The notes: generated from the sequence alone by a model not told the origin. A stretch of DNA of 64,000 bases from Ferrimonas sediminicola (GCF_005116715.1 NZ_SWCI01000001.1:186001-250000), one strand, 5' to 3'; positions 8,817 through 18,825 are shown, counted from the stretch's first letter. Program-made: numbers and translations.

Positions 8817-9569
8817 TTACTCTTCGGTGGGTTCCTCTTGAACCTCTTCCTCGTCGTCTTTCGGTTGATAAAGACGGGAGAAGAACAGGCCACCCTCAAA
8901 CAGCAGCAGCATCGGCAGGGCCAGCATGGTTTGAGAGATGATGTCCGGCGGCGTTAACAGCATACCAACAACGAAGGCGCCGACAACAATGTACGGGCGG
9001 TTTTTCTTCAGATCGTCCGGCGTGGTCATGCCGGTCCACACCATCAGGATTACCGCTACCGGGATCTCGAAGGCGAGGCCGAAGGCGAAGAACAGCTTGA
9101 GCACGAAACTCAGGTAGCTGTTGATGTCGGTGGCCACCTGCACCCCTTCGGGGGCGACGCTGGTGAAGAAACCGAACACCACCGGGAACACGATGTAGTA
9201 GGCGAAGGCGATGCCGCCGTAGAAGAGAATGGAGCTACTGATCAACAGCGGGAAGATCAGCTTCTTCTCATGCTTGTAGAGTCCAGGCGCGATGAAGGCC
9301 CACACCTGGTACAGCACGTAGGGCATGGCGATGAACAGCGCCACAAACATGGTCAGCTTGAACGGGGCGAAGAAGGGCGACGCCACGTCGGTCGCGATCA
9401 TCGAGGCGTTCTCCGGCATCACCTCCAGCAGGGGCATCGACAGGAAGTTGTAGATGTCGTTGGCCCAGTAGGCGAGGCTGGCGAACACGAGCAGGACGCC
9501 GCCTATTGCGTGCAACAGGCGGTTTCTCAGCTCGAGCAGGTGACTGATTAGGGGTTGCTGCTCGGACAT
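8817..9569 (-). CDS. tatC: Sec-independent translocase subunit TatC
   Basis: 250-residue six-helix inner-membrane protein, the signal-peptide receptor of the twin-arginine translocase. Diagnostic segments: the N-terminal [15 protein letters not shown], the conserved [32 protein letters not shown] block and the acidic residue of the FGLAFEIPV helix. It has a highly acidic C-terminal tail. It lies two bases after the tatB stop. A likely substrate is encoded in this window: the RR-signal flavoprotein at 45204-46709. Confidence 0.96.
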   Translation of the reverse strand: MSEQQPLISHLLELRNRLLHAIGGVLLVFASLAYWANDIYNFLSMPLLEVMPENASMIATDVASPFFAPFKLTMFVALFIAMPYVLYQVWAFIAPGLYKHEKKLIFPLLISSSILFYGGIAFAYYIVFPVVFGFFTSVAPEGVQVATDINSYLSFVLKLFFAFGLAFEIPVAVILMVWTGMTTPDDLKKNRPYIVVGAFVVGMLLTPPDIISQTMLALPMLLLFEGGLFFSRLYQPKDDEEEVQEEPTEE

Positions 9570-9571
9570 AC

Positions 9572-9964
9572 TTACTCTGCGGTTTTGCCCGGCTCAGCGG
9601 CTTTCTTTTCGCTGATCTCGGGTTGTGGCGAGACAGTGGCAGTGGATGGCTCGGGCTTGCCTTCGTCCGTCTGATAGGGGCGGTTCACCGACTGTGCGGC
9701 CGCCCTCAGTTCGTCGATGGACTGCTTCAGGCCGGGATCGAGGGACTCGAGTCCCTTGGACTCGGCCTTCTTAAGATCCGACTGCAGCTGCTCGATCTTC
9801 AGCTCCTGTTCGAGCTCATCCTTCACCGAGTTGGCCATGCGCTTGATGGTGCTGACCCAGCGGCTGATGCTGCGCACGGCCACCGGCAGACGTTCGGGCC
9901 CCAGAACCACCAAGCCCAGAACGGCAATCAGGACCAGTTCAAACAGGCCGATACCGTCGATCAT
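9572..9964 (-). CDS. tatB: Sec-independent translocase subunit TatB
   Basis: 130 residues: one N-terminal transmembrane helix ([22 protein letters not shown]) with the TatB-type conserved Glu and GPxRLP hinge, then an amphipathic helix and a long charged coiled-coil-like helix ([19 protein letters not shown]) and a disordered Pro/Glu tail. It forms the receptor complex with TatC. Seven bases separate its start from the tatA stop. Confidence 0.95.
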   Translation of the reverse strand: MIDGIGLFELVLIAVLGLVVLGPERLPVAVRSISRWVSTIKRMANSVKDELEQELKIEQLQSDLKKAESKGLESLDPGLKQSIDELRAAAQSVNRPYQTDEGKPEPSTATVSPQPEISEKKAAEPGKTAE

Positions 9965-9970
9965 AGTGGA

Positions 9971-10195
9971 TTAGGCCTGTTCTTTGTTTTTCTGCTCGGC
10001 AGTGGTGGAATCCTCTGCTTTGCTCTCTTCGATCGCTTTCTTTTCTGCGCCCTTGTCTTCGTCGCTCATGGCTTTCTTGAAGCCCTTCACGGCGCCGCCC
10101 AGGTCGGAGCCCATGCCGCGCAGCTTCTTGGTACCGAACAGCAGTACCACGATGAGTGCGATGATAAGAAGTTGCCAAATGCTGATGCCGCCCAT
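9971..10195 (-). CDS. tatA: Sec-independent translocase pore subunit TatA
   Basis: 74 residues: short N-terminal helix [19 protein letters not shown], the conserved FGTKKLR hinge, amphipathic helix ([15 protein letters not shown]) and an acidic/lysine-rich tail. This is the pore-forming Tat component; the absence of the Glu and Pro found in TatB separates the two. First gene of the tatABC set, following ubiB in the common ubiE-ubiJ-ubiB-tat order. Confidence 0.95.
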   Translation of the reverse strand: MGGISIWQLLIIALIVVLLFGTKKLRGMGSDLGGAVKGFKKAMSDEDKGAEKKAIEESKAEDSTTAEQKNKEQA

Positions 10196-10261
10196 GTTGT
10201 CTCCGGGTTTTTTAACAGGTCAATAAAACGATGTTCAATGTAACAAGTATCGGCGACATTT

Positions 10262-11896
10262 TCACTGGTTGTTAAGTCGCCATCCCTTGGCCCAACAGGC
10301 CAGCCCGGTCAGGGCGAGGGTTGTTGAAGGCCAGATTGTACTGGATTTCCCTATCAATAGTGTGCCCGAGATCAACAAAACCGAGCCAATAATGAGGAAG
10401 TAGTGACTATTGTGAATTCTTCGACGCTGATTTATGTAGCGCTCCATCACACCTTGCGGGTGTCGCAATAGCGCCTTGCTCAATTGTAAATTGTCGTGAA
10501 TGAGATCCGGCATCTCCGGCAGCTTCTCCAGCCAGAAGGGCAGGGCCTCTTTTACCCGCTTCATCTGGGCTGACGGGCCCAGCTGCTCCGCCATCCACTG
10601 CTCCAGAAACGGCTTGGCGGTCTGCCACAGGTCAAGTTGTGGATAGAGCTGACGGCCGAGTCCCTCGATATAGAGCAGGGTTTTCTCCAGCAGCACCAGC
10701 TGGGGCTGCACCTCCATCTCGAACTCCCGGGCACAGCGGAACAGTTCCACCAGCAGGTGGCCGAAGCTGATCTGGGACAGGGGCTTGTTCTCCAGCGGTT
10801 CCAGCACCTTGCGCAGCGCCTTCTCGAACTCTACCGGGTTGGTGTCGGCGCTGATCCAGCCGGAGTCGATGTAGACCTGGGACAGGCGTGAGTAGTCCTG
10901 GTTGAAGAAGGCCAGGAACACGTCCGCCAGGTAGCGCTTGTCATTCTCGGTCAGGCTGCCGACGATGCCGCAGTCGATGCCGATGTACATGGGGTCGTCC
11001 GGGTGCTCCCGGCTGACGAAGATGTTGCCCGGGTGCATGTCGGCGTGGAAGAAGTTGTCCCGGAACACCTGGGTGAAGAACACCTCGACGCCGCGTTCCG
11101 CCAGCAGCTTCATGTTGGTGCCCTGGGCCTTGAGGGCCTCGAGGTCGGTCACCGGGATGCCGTAGATGCGCTCCATCACCAGCAGCCGGCGTCGGCACAA
11201 CTCCGGATAGACCCTGGGGATGTAGAGGGCGGGGGAGCCGGCGAAGTTGTCCCTCAGCCGGCGGGCGTTGCTGGCTTCCTGCACCAGGTCCAGCTCCGCC
11301 AGGATGGTCTTGCGGTAGTCCTCCACCACCTCGACGGCGCGCAGGGGCTTGCCCTTGCGGGTGTTGCTCACCAGTCGGGCGCCGGCCTCCATCAGGGTCA
11401 GGTCCGCCAGGATCACCGCTTCGATGTCCGGGCGCACCACCTTGAGGATCACCTCATCTCCGGTACTGCGCAGGGTGGCGGTGTGTACCTGTGCCACCGA
11501 GGCGGAGGCCAGGGGGACGATGTCGAAATCGTCGAACAGGGTGTCGATGCCGTGTCCCAGGGCGGACTCGATCTCCGCCTTGGCCAGTTCACCGTCGAAG
11601 GGGGGCACCTGATCCTGCAGCTGGGCCAGGGCGTCGGCAAACAGGTCCGGCAGCAGATCGCGCCGGGTGGAGAGCATCTGGCCGAACTTGATGAATACCG
11701 GTCCCAGCTCTTGCAGGGCCAGCCGTGCCCGAACCGACGGGTGGGCGTCCGGGGACTTGCGGCCGACCCAGAACAGGGACGCGTCCACCAGCCTCAGCGG
11801 CAGGGGGCGGCGTGACTGGGGCAACAGATCGATGAGACGGTATTGGCGGAAGGTGCGGGCAACCTGATAGGCCCGCCTGATGGCGCCCCAGCTCAT
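10262..11896 (-). CDS. ubiB: Ubiquinone biosynthesis ATPase/kinase-like protein UbiB
   Basis: 544 residues of the atypical ABC1/ADCK/UbiB kinase-like family. Visible marks: the KxGQ motif ([16 protein letters not shown]), the alanine-rich nucleotide loop ([11 protein letters not shown]), the catalytic-loop HADMHPGN and the metal-binding DCGIVG. Two hydrophobic segments at the C-terminus (residues about 500-540) anchor it in the inner membrane. It supports ubiquinone assembly, with UbiJ, on the membrane face. Its ATG overlaps the ubiJ stop (ATGA at 11893-11896). Confidence 0.95.
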   Translation of the reverse strand: MSWGAIRRAYQVARTFRQYRLIDLLPQSRRPLPLRLVDASLFWVGRKSPDAHPSVRARLALQELGPVFIKFGQMLSTRRDLLPDLFADALAQLQDQVPPFDGELAKAEIESALGHGIDTLFDDFDIVPLASASVAQVHTATLRSTGDEVILKVVRPDIEAVILADLTLMEAGARLVSNTRKGKPLRAVEVVEDYRKTILAELDLVQEASNARRLRDNFAGSPALYIPRVYPELCRRRLLVMERIYGIPVTDLEALKAQGTNMKLLAERGVEVFFTQVFRDNFFHADMHPGNIFVSREHPDDPMYIGIDCGIVGSLTENDKRYLADVFLAFFNQDYSRLSQVYIDSGWISADTNPVEFEKALRKVLEPLENKPLSQISFGHLLVELFRCAREFEMEVQPQLVLLEKTLLYIEGLGRQLYPQLDLWQTAKPFLEQWMAEQLGPSAQMKRVKEALPFWLEKLPEMPDLIHDNLQLSKALLRHPQGVMERYINQRRRIHNSHYFLIIGSVLLISGTLLIGKSSTIWPSTTLALTGLACWAKGWRLNNQ

Positions 11897-12495
11897 CGGC
11901 AGGACTCCATGGCCGCCAGTCGCCGGGCCAGGGTCTGGGCGCGTTGCTCCAGTTCATCCACCTGGCGGCAGAAGCGGGCCACCTCGTCGGCGGCGGGAGA
12001 GACGCGACGCTCCTCAACCAGGTAGTCACCCAGGTGAGCCTGGGTGGCATCGAGGTGCTTTTTCCCCATGGCCAGCAGACTCTGTCCCAGGTTCTGCACC
12101 CGGTAGGCCATGCCGTCGCCCACGATCTTACTCAGGGGTTCGGTGATGTCCGGCTCGATGCCGGTCAGCACCTGGGCCAGCTTCCCCACCAGCTGCATGT
12201 CGCCGCTGATCTCCAGCTTGTTCTGCTGCACCAGCTCGGACAGGGGGGCGCCCTGCTGGATGTCCGCCAGCACCGACAGGCTGACCGACAGGGTGGCCTG
12301 GGGATCGCCACCGTAGCGGCTGTACACCTGCACGGGGTGGCCCAGGATCAGGAACAGCGGCCACGGCAGTTCCGCCAGCTTCAGCTCCACCACCTGGCCG
12401 CGACAATCGGCCAGGGGGCGGGGATTGGGATGGTACGTCAGCAGGTGCCCCAGCGCCGCTTCCAGGCTGCCTGCTACCAGGGTCGCAAGGTGCAT
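11893..12495 (-). CDS. ubiJ: Ubiquinone biosynthesis accessory factor UbiJ (SCP2 domain)
   Basis: 200 residues with an N-terminal SCP2 lipid-binding domain (residues about 20-125) and a C-terminal helical coiled coil ending in [18 protein letters not shown]. UbiJ binds ubiquinone intermediates in the soluble Ubi complex with UbiK. It sits between ubiE and ubiB as in E. coli and overlaps ubiB by four bases, which implies coupled translation. Confidence 0.92.
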   Translation of the reverse strand: MHLATLVAGSLEAALGHLLTYHPNPRPLADCRGQVVELKLAELPWPLFLILGHPVQVYSRYGGDPQATLSVSLSVLADIQQGAPLSELVQQNKLEISGDMQLVGKLAQVLTGIEPDITEPLSKIVGDGMAYRVQNLGQSLLAMGKKHLDATQAHLGDYLVEERRVSPAADEVARFCRQVDELEQRAQTLARRLAAMESCR

Positions 12496-12507
12496 ATTAC
12501 CTCGGGG

Positions 12508-13260
12508 TCAGAACTTGTAGCCGCGGTGCAGGGCGACCACACCGTTGGTCATATTGACGTAGTCCGCCTGGTCAAAACCGGCATCCAGCATCATCTGTTT
12601 CAGAGTCTCCTGGTCCGGGTGCATGCGGATCGATTCGGACAGGTACTGATAGCTCTCGGCGTCGCCGGCCACCATGGAGCCCATGCGCGGAATCACCTGG
12701 AAGCTGTAGAAGTCGTAGGCCTTCTTCATCATCGGGTTCAACGGCTTGGAGAACTCCAGTACCAGCAGTTTGCCACCGGGCTTGAGAACCCGCTGCATGG
12801 AGGCCAAGGCCCTGGCCTTGTCAGTGACGTTACGCAGGCCAAAGGCGATGGTGATGATGTCGAAGTGGTTGTCCGGGAAGGGCAGGGCTTCGGCGTTGGC
12901 CTGGACATAGTTGACGTTGCCCACCACGCCCTGGTCCTGCAGCTTGGCACGGCCCACCTTCAGCATGGAGTCGTTGATGTCCGCCAGTACCACTTCGCCC
13001 TTCTCTCCCACCAGCTGGGAGAACTTGCGGGTCAGGTCGCCGGTGCCACCGGCCAGGTCCAGCACCTTCATGCCGGGGCGGGCAGCGGCACATTCGATGG
13101 TGAAGCGCTTCCAGTACCTGTGGACACCGAAGGACATCAGGTCATTCATCAGGTCATATTTGGATGCGACGGAGTGGAATACGTCGGCCACCATCTCGGC
13201 CTTCTTGTCGGCTTCCACCGTCTTGTATCCGAAATGGGTCTTGTCGCCGTTGTCTGCCAT
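12508..13260 (-). CDS. ubiE: Ubiquinone/menaquinone methyltransferase
   Basis: 250-residue SAM-dependent methyltransferase catalysing the C-methylation step shared by ubiquinone and menaquinone synthesis. It has the family opening THFGYKTV, the SAM motif [12 protein letters not shown], a post-motif acidic ADINDSML and the FGLRNVTD signature. First gene of the ubiE-ubiJ-ubiB-tatABC run. Menaquinone matters here because the cytochrome-linked periplasmic reductases in the window would draw electrons from it. Confidence 0.96.
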   Translation of the reverse strand: MADNGDKTHFGYKTVEADKKAEMVADVFHSVASKYDLMNDLMSFGVHRYWKRFTIECAAARPGMKVLDLAGGTGDLTRKFSQLVGEKGEVVLADINDSMLKVGRAKLQDQGVVGNVNYVQANAEALPFPDNHFDIITIAFGLRNVTDKARALASMQRVLKPGGKLLVLEFSKPLNPMMKKAYDFYSFQVIPRMGSMVAGDAESYQYLSESIRMHPDQETLKQMMLDAGFDQADYVNMTNGVVALHRGYKF

Positions 13261-13422
13261 GATCGGGCATTCCTATGTTAGCTAGCTGGAAATTGGACAC
13301 AGTCTACACTTTAAAGCAATGAACAGAAATGGTGCGGGATCAATCTGTAATCCTTCTCTCTGTGGCGCGTGGAGGTGATTGGACGCCAAGAGACAGATAC
13401 GCCACAGGACTTCGGGGATGTG

Positions 13423-14085
13423 AGACTCAGATCTTGGATATTGATATCGCTGCTTCTCGCCATGCCGGGGCTTGCCGAGGAGTTTCCGGGCTGGCGTGAC
13501 TTCTTCCAGCCGGAACGGCTGCGGCCCGTCGAACGGCGTTTCGGCGAGCAGGGCATGACCCAGGTGCAGGCACTGCATCAGTTTATCGAGGCCCGGCTGG
13601 CCATGAACCTCCCGCCGGCGCAGCACCTGAACGCGGTGAACGATCACTTCAACCGCTATCGGTTCGTCGCCGATGCCACCCACTGGAACCGGCCCGACTA
13701 CTGGGCCACCCCCTTCGAGTTTGTCGCCAGCGGCGGCGGCGACTGCGAAGACTTCTCACTGGCCAAATTCTTCACCCTGCGGGTGCTTGGGATGCCCTCG
13801 TCCAATCTGAGGCTGATGTACGCCAAGGCGCTGGAGCTCAACCAGGCGCACATGGTGCTGATCTACCTGGAGACCGAGGCCGCCATGCCCCTGGTTCTGG
13901 ACAACCTCAACCCGGCTATACTTCCTGGCGACCAGCGCACCGACCTGCTGCCGGTCTACAGCTTTAATGGAGAGGGGCTGTGGCGGGCCCGGGCCTTCGA
14001 TCATGGGGTGCGTCTGAAGCAGGGAGAAAATGGCATTTTGCTGTGGCAGGATCTGTTGCAGCGTCTGGCGGGAGATTCATCATGA
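13423..14085 (+). CDS. lapG: LapG-type periplasmic cysteine protease
   Basis: 220-residue transglutaminase-like cysteine protease (DUF920/BTLCP) with a signal peptide (RLRSWILISLLLAMPGLA). The catalytic triad is visible: Cys108 in GGGDCEDFS, His143 in NQAHMVL and Asp160 in LDNLN, with the same His-Asp spacing I recall for Pseudomonas LapG. LapG cuts the N-terminus of giant biofilm adhesins and is held inactive by LapD. The start is uncertain: GTG 13423 places the signal peptide at the N-terminus, while GTG 13369 would add 18 hydrophilic residues. The stop overlaps lapD by four bases. No LapA-type adhesin is in the window. Confidence 0.9.
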   Translation, partial: RLRSWILISLLLAMPGLAEEFPGWRDFFQPERLRPVERRFGEQGMTQVQALHQFIEARLAMNLPPAQHLNAVNDHFNRYRFVADATHWNRPDYWATPFEFVASGGGDCEDFSLAKFFTLRVLGMPSSNLRLMYAKALELNQAHMVLIYLETEAAMPLVLDNLNPAILPGDQRTDLLPVYSFNGEGLWRARAFDHGVRLKQGENGILLWQDLLQRLAGDSS

Positions 14086-15998
14086 CCCTATTCCGACTGC
14101 TCCTCATCTGCCTGGTGCTGCTGGTCGCCACCCTGACCGCCACCACCCTGCTGCTGTTTGTGCGCGGCAGCCAGGCCTACCTGGTGGAACAGCTGGCCAG
14201 TCATGGCCAGGACACCGCCACCTCCTTCGGACTGTCCCTGTCGCCGGTGCTGGCTCAGGGGGACTGGGTGTTGGCGGAGTCGATGGTGGACGCCATCTTC
14301 GACCGGGGGGATTACGCCTCCCTCGAGCTGATAGGACGGGAACGGAAGCTGGTGCGCCACATCACCGCGGCCCCGGAGAGCGCCCCCAGGTGGTTCAAGC
14401 AGTGGATCGGACTGGAGGTGCCGATGCGCGAGACCGAGATCAACGCCGGCTGGCAGTTGGTGGCCACCCTCAAGATCCAGGTCAATCAGGATCCTGCCCT
14501 GCTGCACCTCTACCGGATCTCCCTCAATGCCCTGCTGGTGGCACTGGTGTTGGCGGCGGTGGCCATCCTCTCCGGCGCCTGGGGGCTGCGTTGGATACTG
14601 GCGCCGCTGAAGTCGGCCCAGGCCCAGGCGGAGGCGTTGCGCAGGCGACGCTTCCTGAAACAGGATAAGTTACCCTGGCTGCTGGAGCTTCGGGCCCTGA
14701 CCCTGACCATGAATCGCATGGTGGAGAACAGTGAACTGCAGTACAAGCAGCAGTGCAAGCGGATGCGTCAGCTGCAGCAAAATCGCTTCATCGACACCGA
14801 GACCGGGTTGGGCAATGGCACCCGGGGCAGGGACCGGCTGGACAACCTGCTCCGGGACAGGGAGACCGAGCAGGGGGTGGCGGTGCAGATCCACCTGATG
14901 GGGCTGGAGGGGTTGGAGCGCAGCTTGGGGGTGGCGGCCCAGCAGCCGCTGATGACCGGCATCACCGAGCTGCTGCGCCAGCAGCTGGCCCGCTTCCCTC
15001 TTGGGCGCATCTATCGCATGGGCCAGGCGGATTTCTGGGCATTGCTGCCCGGAATAGAGCTGCAGGACTGGCTGCCCCTGGCGTTGGAACTGGAGCAAGC
15101 CCTGAGCCTGAGGGTGCAACAGGCAGGGGCGTCCAGGGTAGTGGTGGCCTCCGAGCCCTTCCTGTTCGGCGGTGAGGTTGCCGAGGTGGAGCAGCGTCTT
15201 CACGCGCAGATTCAGAGGCTGCTGGCCGGGGAGTCCGGGCCAGCAGCCACCGTTGCCCCCAGTGACCGCCAGGCGCAGATGGCGCGACTGGAGGCCATGC
15301 TGGCCCGCCCCCCCAAGCTGCTGGCCCATCGGGTGATCGACCGAGACGCCAATACCCTCTATTTCGAGGTGCTTACCCGCTTCCACGATGGCAAACAGTG
15401 GCGTAGCCCCGGGGCGGTGGTGGCGCTGGCCCAGCGACTGGAGCGGCAGGTGGAGGTGGATCTGCTGGTGCTGGACACCCTGCTGACGGAGCTCAGGCGT
15501 GCGCCCCTGGCTCAGACCCTGGCCCTCAACCTGACCACCGCATCCCTGTTGTCACAGCGCTTTATCAGCCGGTTGCGGGAGGGGGCCCGGGAGGCGGCGG
15601 CCCTCGGGGCCACCATCGCGGTGGAGATCCCGGAACAGGCAGCCCTGGAGTACCGTGACGGTTGCCGACACTTTGTCGAGCTGATGCAGCGGCAGCGGGT
15701 GCCGGTGTGGCTGGATCACGTGACCCCGGCTGGGTTGGCAGAGCTGGAGCACCTGCCGGTGGTGGGGATCAAGCTGGACCCGGCTTACAGCCGCCACATG
15801 AACCAGGAGGGCAGCTACCAGTCGCTGCTGCCGCTGATGGTCACCGCCGCCCATGCGCGCAGCGTGCTGGTGGTGGCGGAGCAGGTGGAGCAGCACTCGG
15901 TGGCCGAGCGGCTGCGAGATTTCCTGGTGGATGGGTTGCAGGGTTTTGCCTTCAGCGGCCCCCTGCCCCTCAGTGATCTGCCGAGAGACGGCCGCTGA
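14082..15998 (+). CDS. lapD: LapD-type inner-membrane c-di-GMP receptor
   Basis: 638 residues: an N-terminal transmembrane helix (residues about 5-25), a periplasmic LapD/MoxY domain, a second helix near 147-172, a HAMP linker, then GGDEF and EAL domains. Both catalytic sites are degenerate: the GGDEF position reads RMGQADFW (about 312) and the EAL position YFEVLTRF (about 427), as expected for a receptor rather than an enzyme. With c-di-GMP bound, LapD sequesters LapG in the periplasm so adhesins stay on the surface. The ATGA overlap with lapG (14082-14085) argues for co-translation. Its last 29 bases overlap the convergent gene. Confidence 0.9.
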   Translation: MTLFRLLLICLVLLVATLTATTLLLFVRGSQAYLVEQLASHGQDTATSFGLSLSPVLAQGDWVLAESMVDAIFDRGDYASLELIGRERKLVRHITAAPESAPRWFKQWIGLEVPMRETEINAGWQLVATLKIQVNQDPALLHLYRISLNALLVALVLAAVAILSGAWGLRWILAPLKSAQAQAEALRRRRFLKQDKLPWLLELRALTLTMNRMVENSELQYKQQCKRMRQLQQNRFIDTETGLGNGTRGRDRLDNLLRDRETEQGVAVQIHLMGLEGLERSLGVAAQQPLMTGITELLRQQLARFPLGRIYRMGQADFWALLPGIELQDWLPLALELEQALSLRVQQAGASRVVVASEPFLFGGEVAEVEQRLHAQIQRLLAGESGPAATVAPSDRQAQMARLEAMLARPPKLLAHRVIDRDANTLYFEVLTRFHDGKQWRSPGAVVALAQRLERQVEVDLLVLDTLLTELRRAPLAQTLALNLTTASLLSQRFISRLREGAREAAALGATIAVEIPEQAALEYRDGCRHFVELMQRQRVPVWLDHVTPAGLAELEHLPVVGIKLDPAYSRHMNQEGSYQSLLPLMVTAAHARSVLVVAEQVEQHSVAERLRDFLVDGLQGFAFSGPLPLSDLPRDGR

Positions 15999-17037
15999 GG
16001 TAGCTGAACACCAGCTCGCTCAGTGCCTGGCCAATCTGGCGGCGTCCGGCCTCCGGACCGGCCGGGTGGCAGGCGGGCGCCCCCTCGGCCAGGTGCAGGT
16101 AGGCGCAGCGGTGATGGCGGGCCAGGTGATAGACCGAATGCAGCGCATCGGTCAGGGGAACGCCGGCCACCGTTTCCGCCGAGCTGGCCAGCCCGGCCAC
16201 TGCGTCCAGATCCAGCTCCACTCCCAGCGGCTGCCCAGCCAGGTGCAGATCGTCACTGATCCGCTCCAGTGCCTGGGCCAGGGTCAGTTCCCGGCGTACC
16301 CAGATCGCCTGGTAACTGGTCCAGCGTTTGTCGCCGGCCTTGAGTGCCGCCAGGCTGGCGCTGTTGTTCTTCAACTCATGTAGGCCCAGTACATGGTAGT
16401 AGCCCAGGGCGCCCTGCTCGTGGGCATAGGCAAAGCCGTTGCCGCTGTGGCGACCCTCGGCGGCGCGGAAATCGCTGTGGGGGTCCAGGTTGACGGCGGA
16501 CAGGGGGCCGTCGAGGGCTTCGCTGGCCCCGGACAGTATCGGATAGGCGTTGTTGTGGCCACCGCCGATGACGATGGGCTCCAGGCCGGCCGCCACCACC
16601 TGGGCGATCAGCGGCTGCACCAGGATGTCCAGGGCTTCGGTCAGCTGGCGCAGGGTGGCCAACTGCTGGGTATCACCGCTGGAGAGGTGCCGGGCTTGCT
16701 GCTGCAGGGAGCGGGTGTCGACCTCACCCAGCAGCAGCATCTGTTCGCCGCCGAGGAAGGTGTTGGCCTGCAGGTTGGCGAACTGGGCCAGGAAGGCGTG
16801 CCAGGCGAGGTCAGCGCCGCCCCGACCCAGGTTGGCCCTGGGTCCGATATCTTCCGGGATACCCAGCAGCACGTAACGGGCCCCCTGCTGCTTCGCCTGA
16901 TCCAATGCCTGGGGCAGGCTGAGCGGATCCCGGGTCAGTTCGCCGGCCAGCAGCCAATGCTCCCCCTGGTGGGCTTCCCCCGCCCGGTGCGACAAAAACC
17001 GCGCCAGGTAGGCGCGGTCAGCCAATCGCAACGTCAT
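15970..17037 (-). CDS. Arginase-family hydrolase (formimidoylglutamase-like)
   Basis: 355 residues of the ureohydrolase fold (arginase, agmatinase, formimidoylglutamase). The metal-site motifs are present in variant form: GGGHNNAYP, NLDPHSDFR and VELDLDAVAG. The HSDFR form and overall length point to the formimidoylglutamase-like group, but no other histidine-degradation gene lies nearby, so the substrate is unproven. The asparagine after GGGH and the missing second Asp of DxDxxDP depart from classical arginases. The ATG at 17037 follows the rraA stop by two bases. The 3' end overlaps lapD on the other strand. Confidence 0.75.
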   Translation of the reverse strand: MTLRLADRAYLARFLSHRAGEAHQGEHWLLAGELTRDPLSLPQALDQAKQQGARYVLLGIPEDIGPRANLGRGGADLAWHAFLAQFANLQANTFLGGEQMLLLGEVDTRSLQQQARHLSSGDTQQLATLRQLTEALDILVQPLIAQVVAAGLEPIVIGGGHNNAYPILSGASEALDGPLSAVNLDPHSDFRAAEGRHSGNGFAYAHEQGALGYYHVLGLHELKNNSASLAALKAGDKRWTSYQAIWVRRELTLAQALERISDDLHLAGQPLGVELDLDAVAGLASSAETVAGVPLTDALHSVYHLARHHRCAYLHLAEGAPACHPAGPEAGRRQIGQALSELVFSYLSGRLSADH

Positions 17038-17039
17038 GA

Positions 17040-17525
17040 TCAATCGATGTCCAGCGGGTCCGGGGAGAGGATGATGCCGGTGGAATCGGCGTAGACATGA
17101 TCTTCCGGCAGGAAGGTGACGCCGCCGAAGTTCACCGGTACATCCACCGCCCCTTCACCGGTCTGGTAGGCCCCCACGGGGATCGGTGCCAGGGCCTGAA
17201 TGCCAATGTCGAGATCCTCCAGGGCGTCCACTTCGCGGACACAGCCATAGATGATCAGCCCCTCCCAGTTGTTGCGGGCGGCCAATTCGGCCAGCGAGGC
17301 ATCGATGAGCGCCCGTCTCAGGGAGCCGCCGCCATCGACCAGCAGGACCTTGCCGGTGCCATCCTTTTCCAGGGTCTCGGCAATCAGCACGTTGTCTTCG
17401 AAACATTTGATGGTGTGCAGCTCACCCCCGAAGGAGGTGCAGCCACCGAAGTTGCTGAACATGGGTTCCACCACGTCCACCTGCTCGGCGTACAGGTCGC
17501 ATAGTTCAGAAGTGTTGTAGTGCAT
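17040..17525 (-). CDS. rraA: Ribonuclease E activity regulator RraA
   Basis: 161 residues, the usual RraA length. Recognisable segments: N-terminal [19 protein letters not shown], the [10 protein letters not shown] strand, [21 protein letters not shown] and the [11 protein letters not shown] signature. It forms a trimeric ring that binds RNase E and damps mRNA decay. The start ATG at 17525 has a GAGGAGGGC ribosome site. It is followed at once by the arginase-family gene. Confidence 0.95.
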   Translation of the reverse strand: MHYNTSELCDLYAEQVDVVEPMFSNFGGCTSFGGELHTIKCFEDNVLIAETLEKDGTGKVLLVDGGGSLRRALIDASLAELAARNNWEGLIIYGCVREVDALEDLDIGIQALAPIPVGAYQTGEGAVDVPVNFGGVTFLPEDHVYADSTGIILSPDPLDID

Positions 17526-17701
17526 AATGCCCTCCTCGCGTAACCGGTGCAGCACAAGTATAACCGCAATTTTTACCGTTGAAATGCGGCTTTTGTGGCA
17601 GAACTCATTGTTTGTTAATCGACTTTTAGTACCCTTTGCCGTCCGCCGCAAACAGGGTGTTGTAAATTAACGAAATAAATCAACATCAAGGGGGCCTTTG
17701 G

Positions 17702-17717
17702 CGTGATCTTGATCACG
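17702..17717. promoter_or_regulatory. CRP-like palindrome in the rraA / 17868 intergenic gap
   Basis: CGTGATCTTGATCACG is a perfect 7-bp inverted repeat around TT and matches the CRP consensus TGTGA-N6-TCACA at eight of ten positions. It lies in the 342-base divergent gap 17526-17867 between rraA and the small membrane protein gene; the rest of this gap is AT-rich leader and promoter DNA with no further gene seen. Confidence 0.5.
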
Positions 17718-17867
17718 ATAAACGCATGAATGTATTGATGTTAACAACTTGTTTGCTACCATTTCTTACAGTTTGATTAATGATTCACCAGACAGTTCGG
17801 GGCATGGAACCCCCAGCACCAGTCAGGGTTGAGGGGATCAGTCAGTCGTTTTCTTAAGGTTAATACT

Positions 17868-18116
17868 ATGGAACTGAACCTGGTTGAAGTAGTCGGTCAT
17901 ATGGCCTCCATCATGGTAGCCATCTCTCTGATGATGAAGAACATTGTTCGCCTTCGGGTGCTGAACTTCATCGGTTGTTCGTTGTTCGTTATCTACGGCC
18001 TGATCATCGATGCGTCCCCGGTGTGGACCATGAATGCCTTCGTGGCCAGCGTGAATGTCTATTACCTAGTGAAGATGTTCCGCGAGCAGAGCTCCCCTCA
18101 GGCGGAAGGCGCCTAA
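17868..18116 (+). CDS. Small inner-membrane protein (YgjV-like)
   Basis: 82 residues with three hydrophobic segments: EVVGHMASIMVAISLMM, VLNFIGCSLFVIYGLII and WTMNAFVASVNVYYLV. The pattern resembles one repeat of YgjV-family inner-membrane proteins; no function is established. Start ATG 17868 has an AAGG ribosome site eight bases upstream. A terminator follows, so it is a single-gene transcript. The CRP-like palindrome 150 bases upstream could control it. Confidence 0.7.
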   Translation: MELNLVEVVGHMASIMVAISLMMKNIVRLRVLNFIGCSLFVIYGLIIDASPVWTMNAFVASVNVYYLVKMFREQSSPQAEGA

Positions 18117-18135
18117 CGCCCTTCACCTGCAGACA

Positions 18136-18160
18136 GGGTCGCCAATGGCGGCCCTTTTTT
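18136..18160 (+). terminator. Intrinsic terminator
   Basis: GGGTCGCC/GGCGGCCC stem (one T-G pair), AAT loop, six Ts. Confidence 0.75.
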
Positions 18161-18294
18161 CTGGCCGATGCTGCCCCCTCTCCCCGTTACCGGCCGATGC
18201 CTCGACGCTGTCACCCAATTGACCCGACCCTGTCACGCCAGTGTCATTGCCCAAAACTAAGTTGTGAGACAACGACTGGAAGAGGCAGGCTCCT

Positions 18295-18813
18295 ATGTGG
18301 CAACGACTGGATGAGTGGGACAGGCACTGTTTTCTGATACTGAACCGCGCCGCGGATCGCCCCCTGTGCCAACAGGCGGCGCGCCAGCTGTCCCGCAGTG
18401 GCGATGGTGCCGGCTACGCCCTGTTTGCCACTGTCGCCGCGGTGGCGGACCCGCGACAGGGCCCGCTGCTGTTCGAACTGCTGCTGATGGCCTACGCCAT
18501 CGAACTGCCTCTCTACTGGCTGCTCAAGACCCGCCTGCGCCGGGCACGCCCCTGCCAGGCGGTGGCCGGCTGTCGGGCGCTGGTTGACCCCCATGACACG
18601 TTTAGCCTGCCGTCCGGCCACAGTGCGGCGGCCTTCCTGTTTGCCACCCTGTTGTGCTGGTACATCCCGGGGCTTGGCTGGGGCTGCTTCCTCTGGTCCT
18701 CCGGGGTGGCCTGGGCCCGGGTGGTGTTGGGGGTCCACTACCCCGGTGACGTGGTGGCCGGCGCCTCCCTGGGCACCCTGGCGGCCCTGGTGAGTCTGAA
18801 TATGCTGCTCTAG
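18295..18813 (+). CDS. PAP2-family membrane phosphatase
   Basis: 172-residue integral membrane phosphatase. All three PAP2 catalytic motifs are visible: KTRLRRARP, SLPSGHS, and the final RVVLGVHYPGDV with its Arg, His and Asp. Such enzymes dephosphorylate lipid phosphates (undecaprenyl pyrophosphate, phosphatidate or lipid A intermediates). The glycosyltransferase gene starts 12 bases later, so both may act on an envelope glycolipid. Confidence 0.85.
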   Translation: MWQRLDEWDRHCFLILNRAADRPLCQQAARQLSRSGDGAGYALFATVAAVADPRQGPLLFELLLMAYAIELPLYWLLKTRLRRARPCQAVAGCRALVDPHDTFSLPSGHSAAAFLFATLLCWYIPGLGWGCFLWSSGVAWARVVLGVHYPGDVVAGASLGTLAALVSLNMLL

Positions 18814-18825
18814 GAGTCTGACGCA

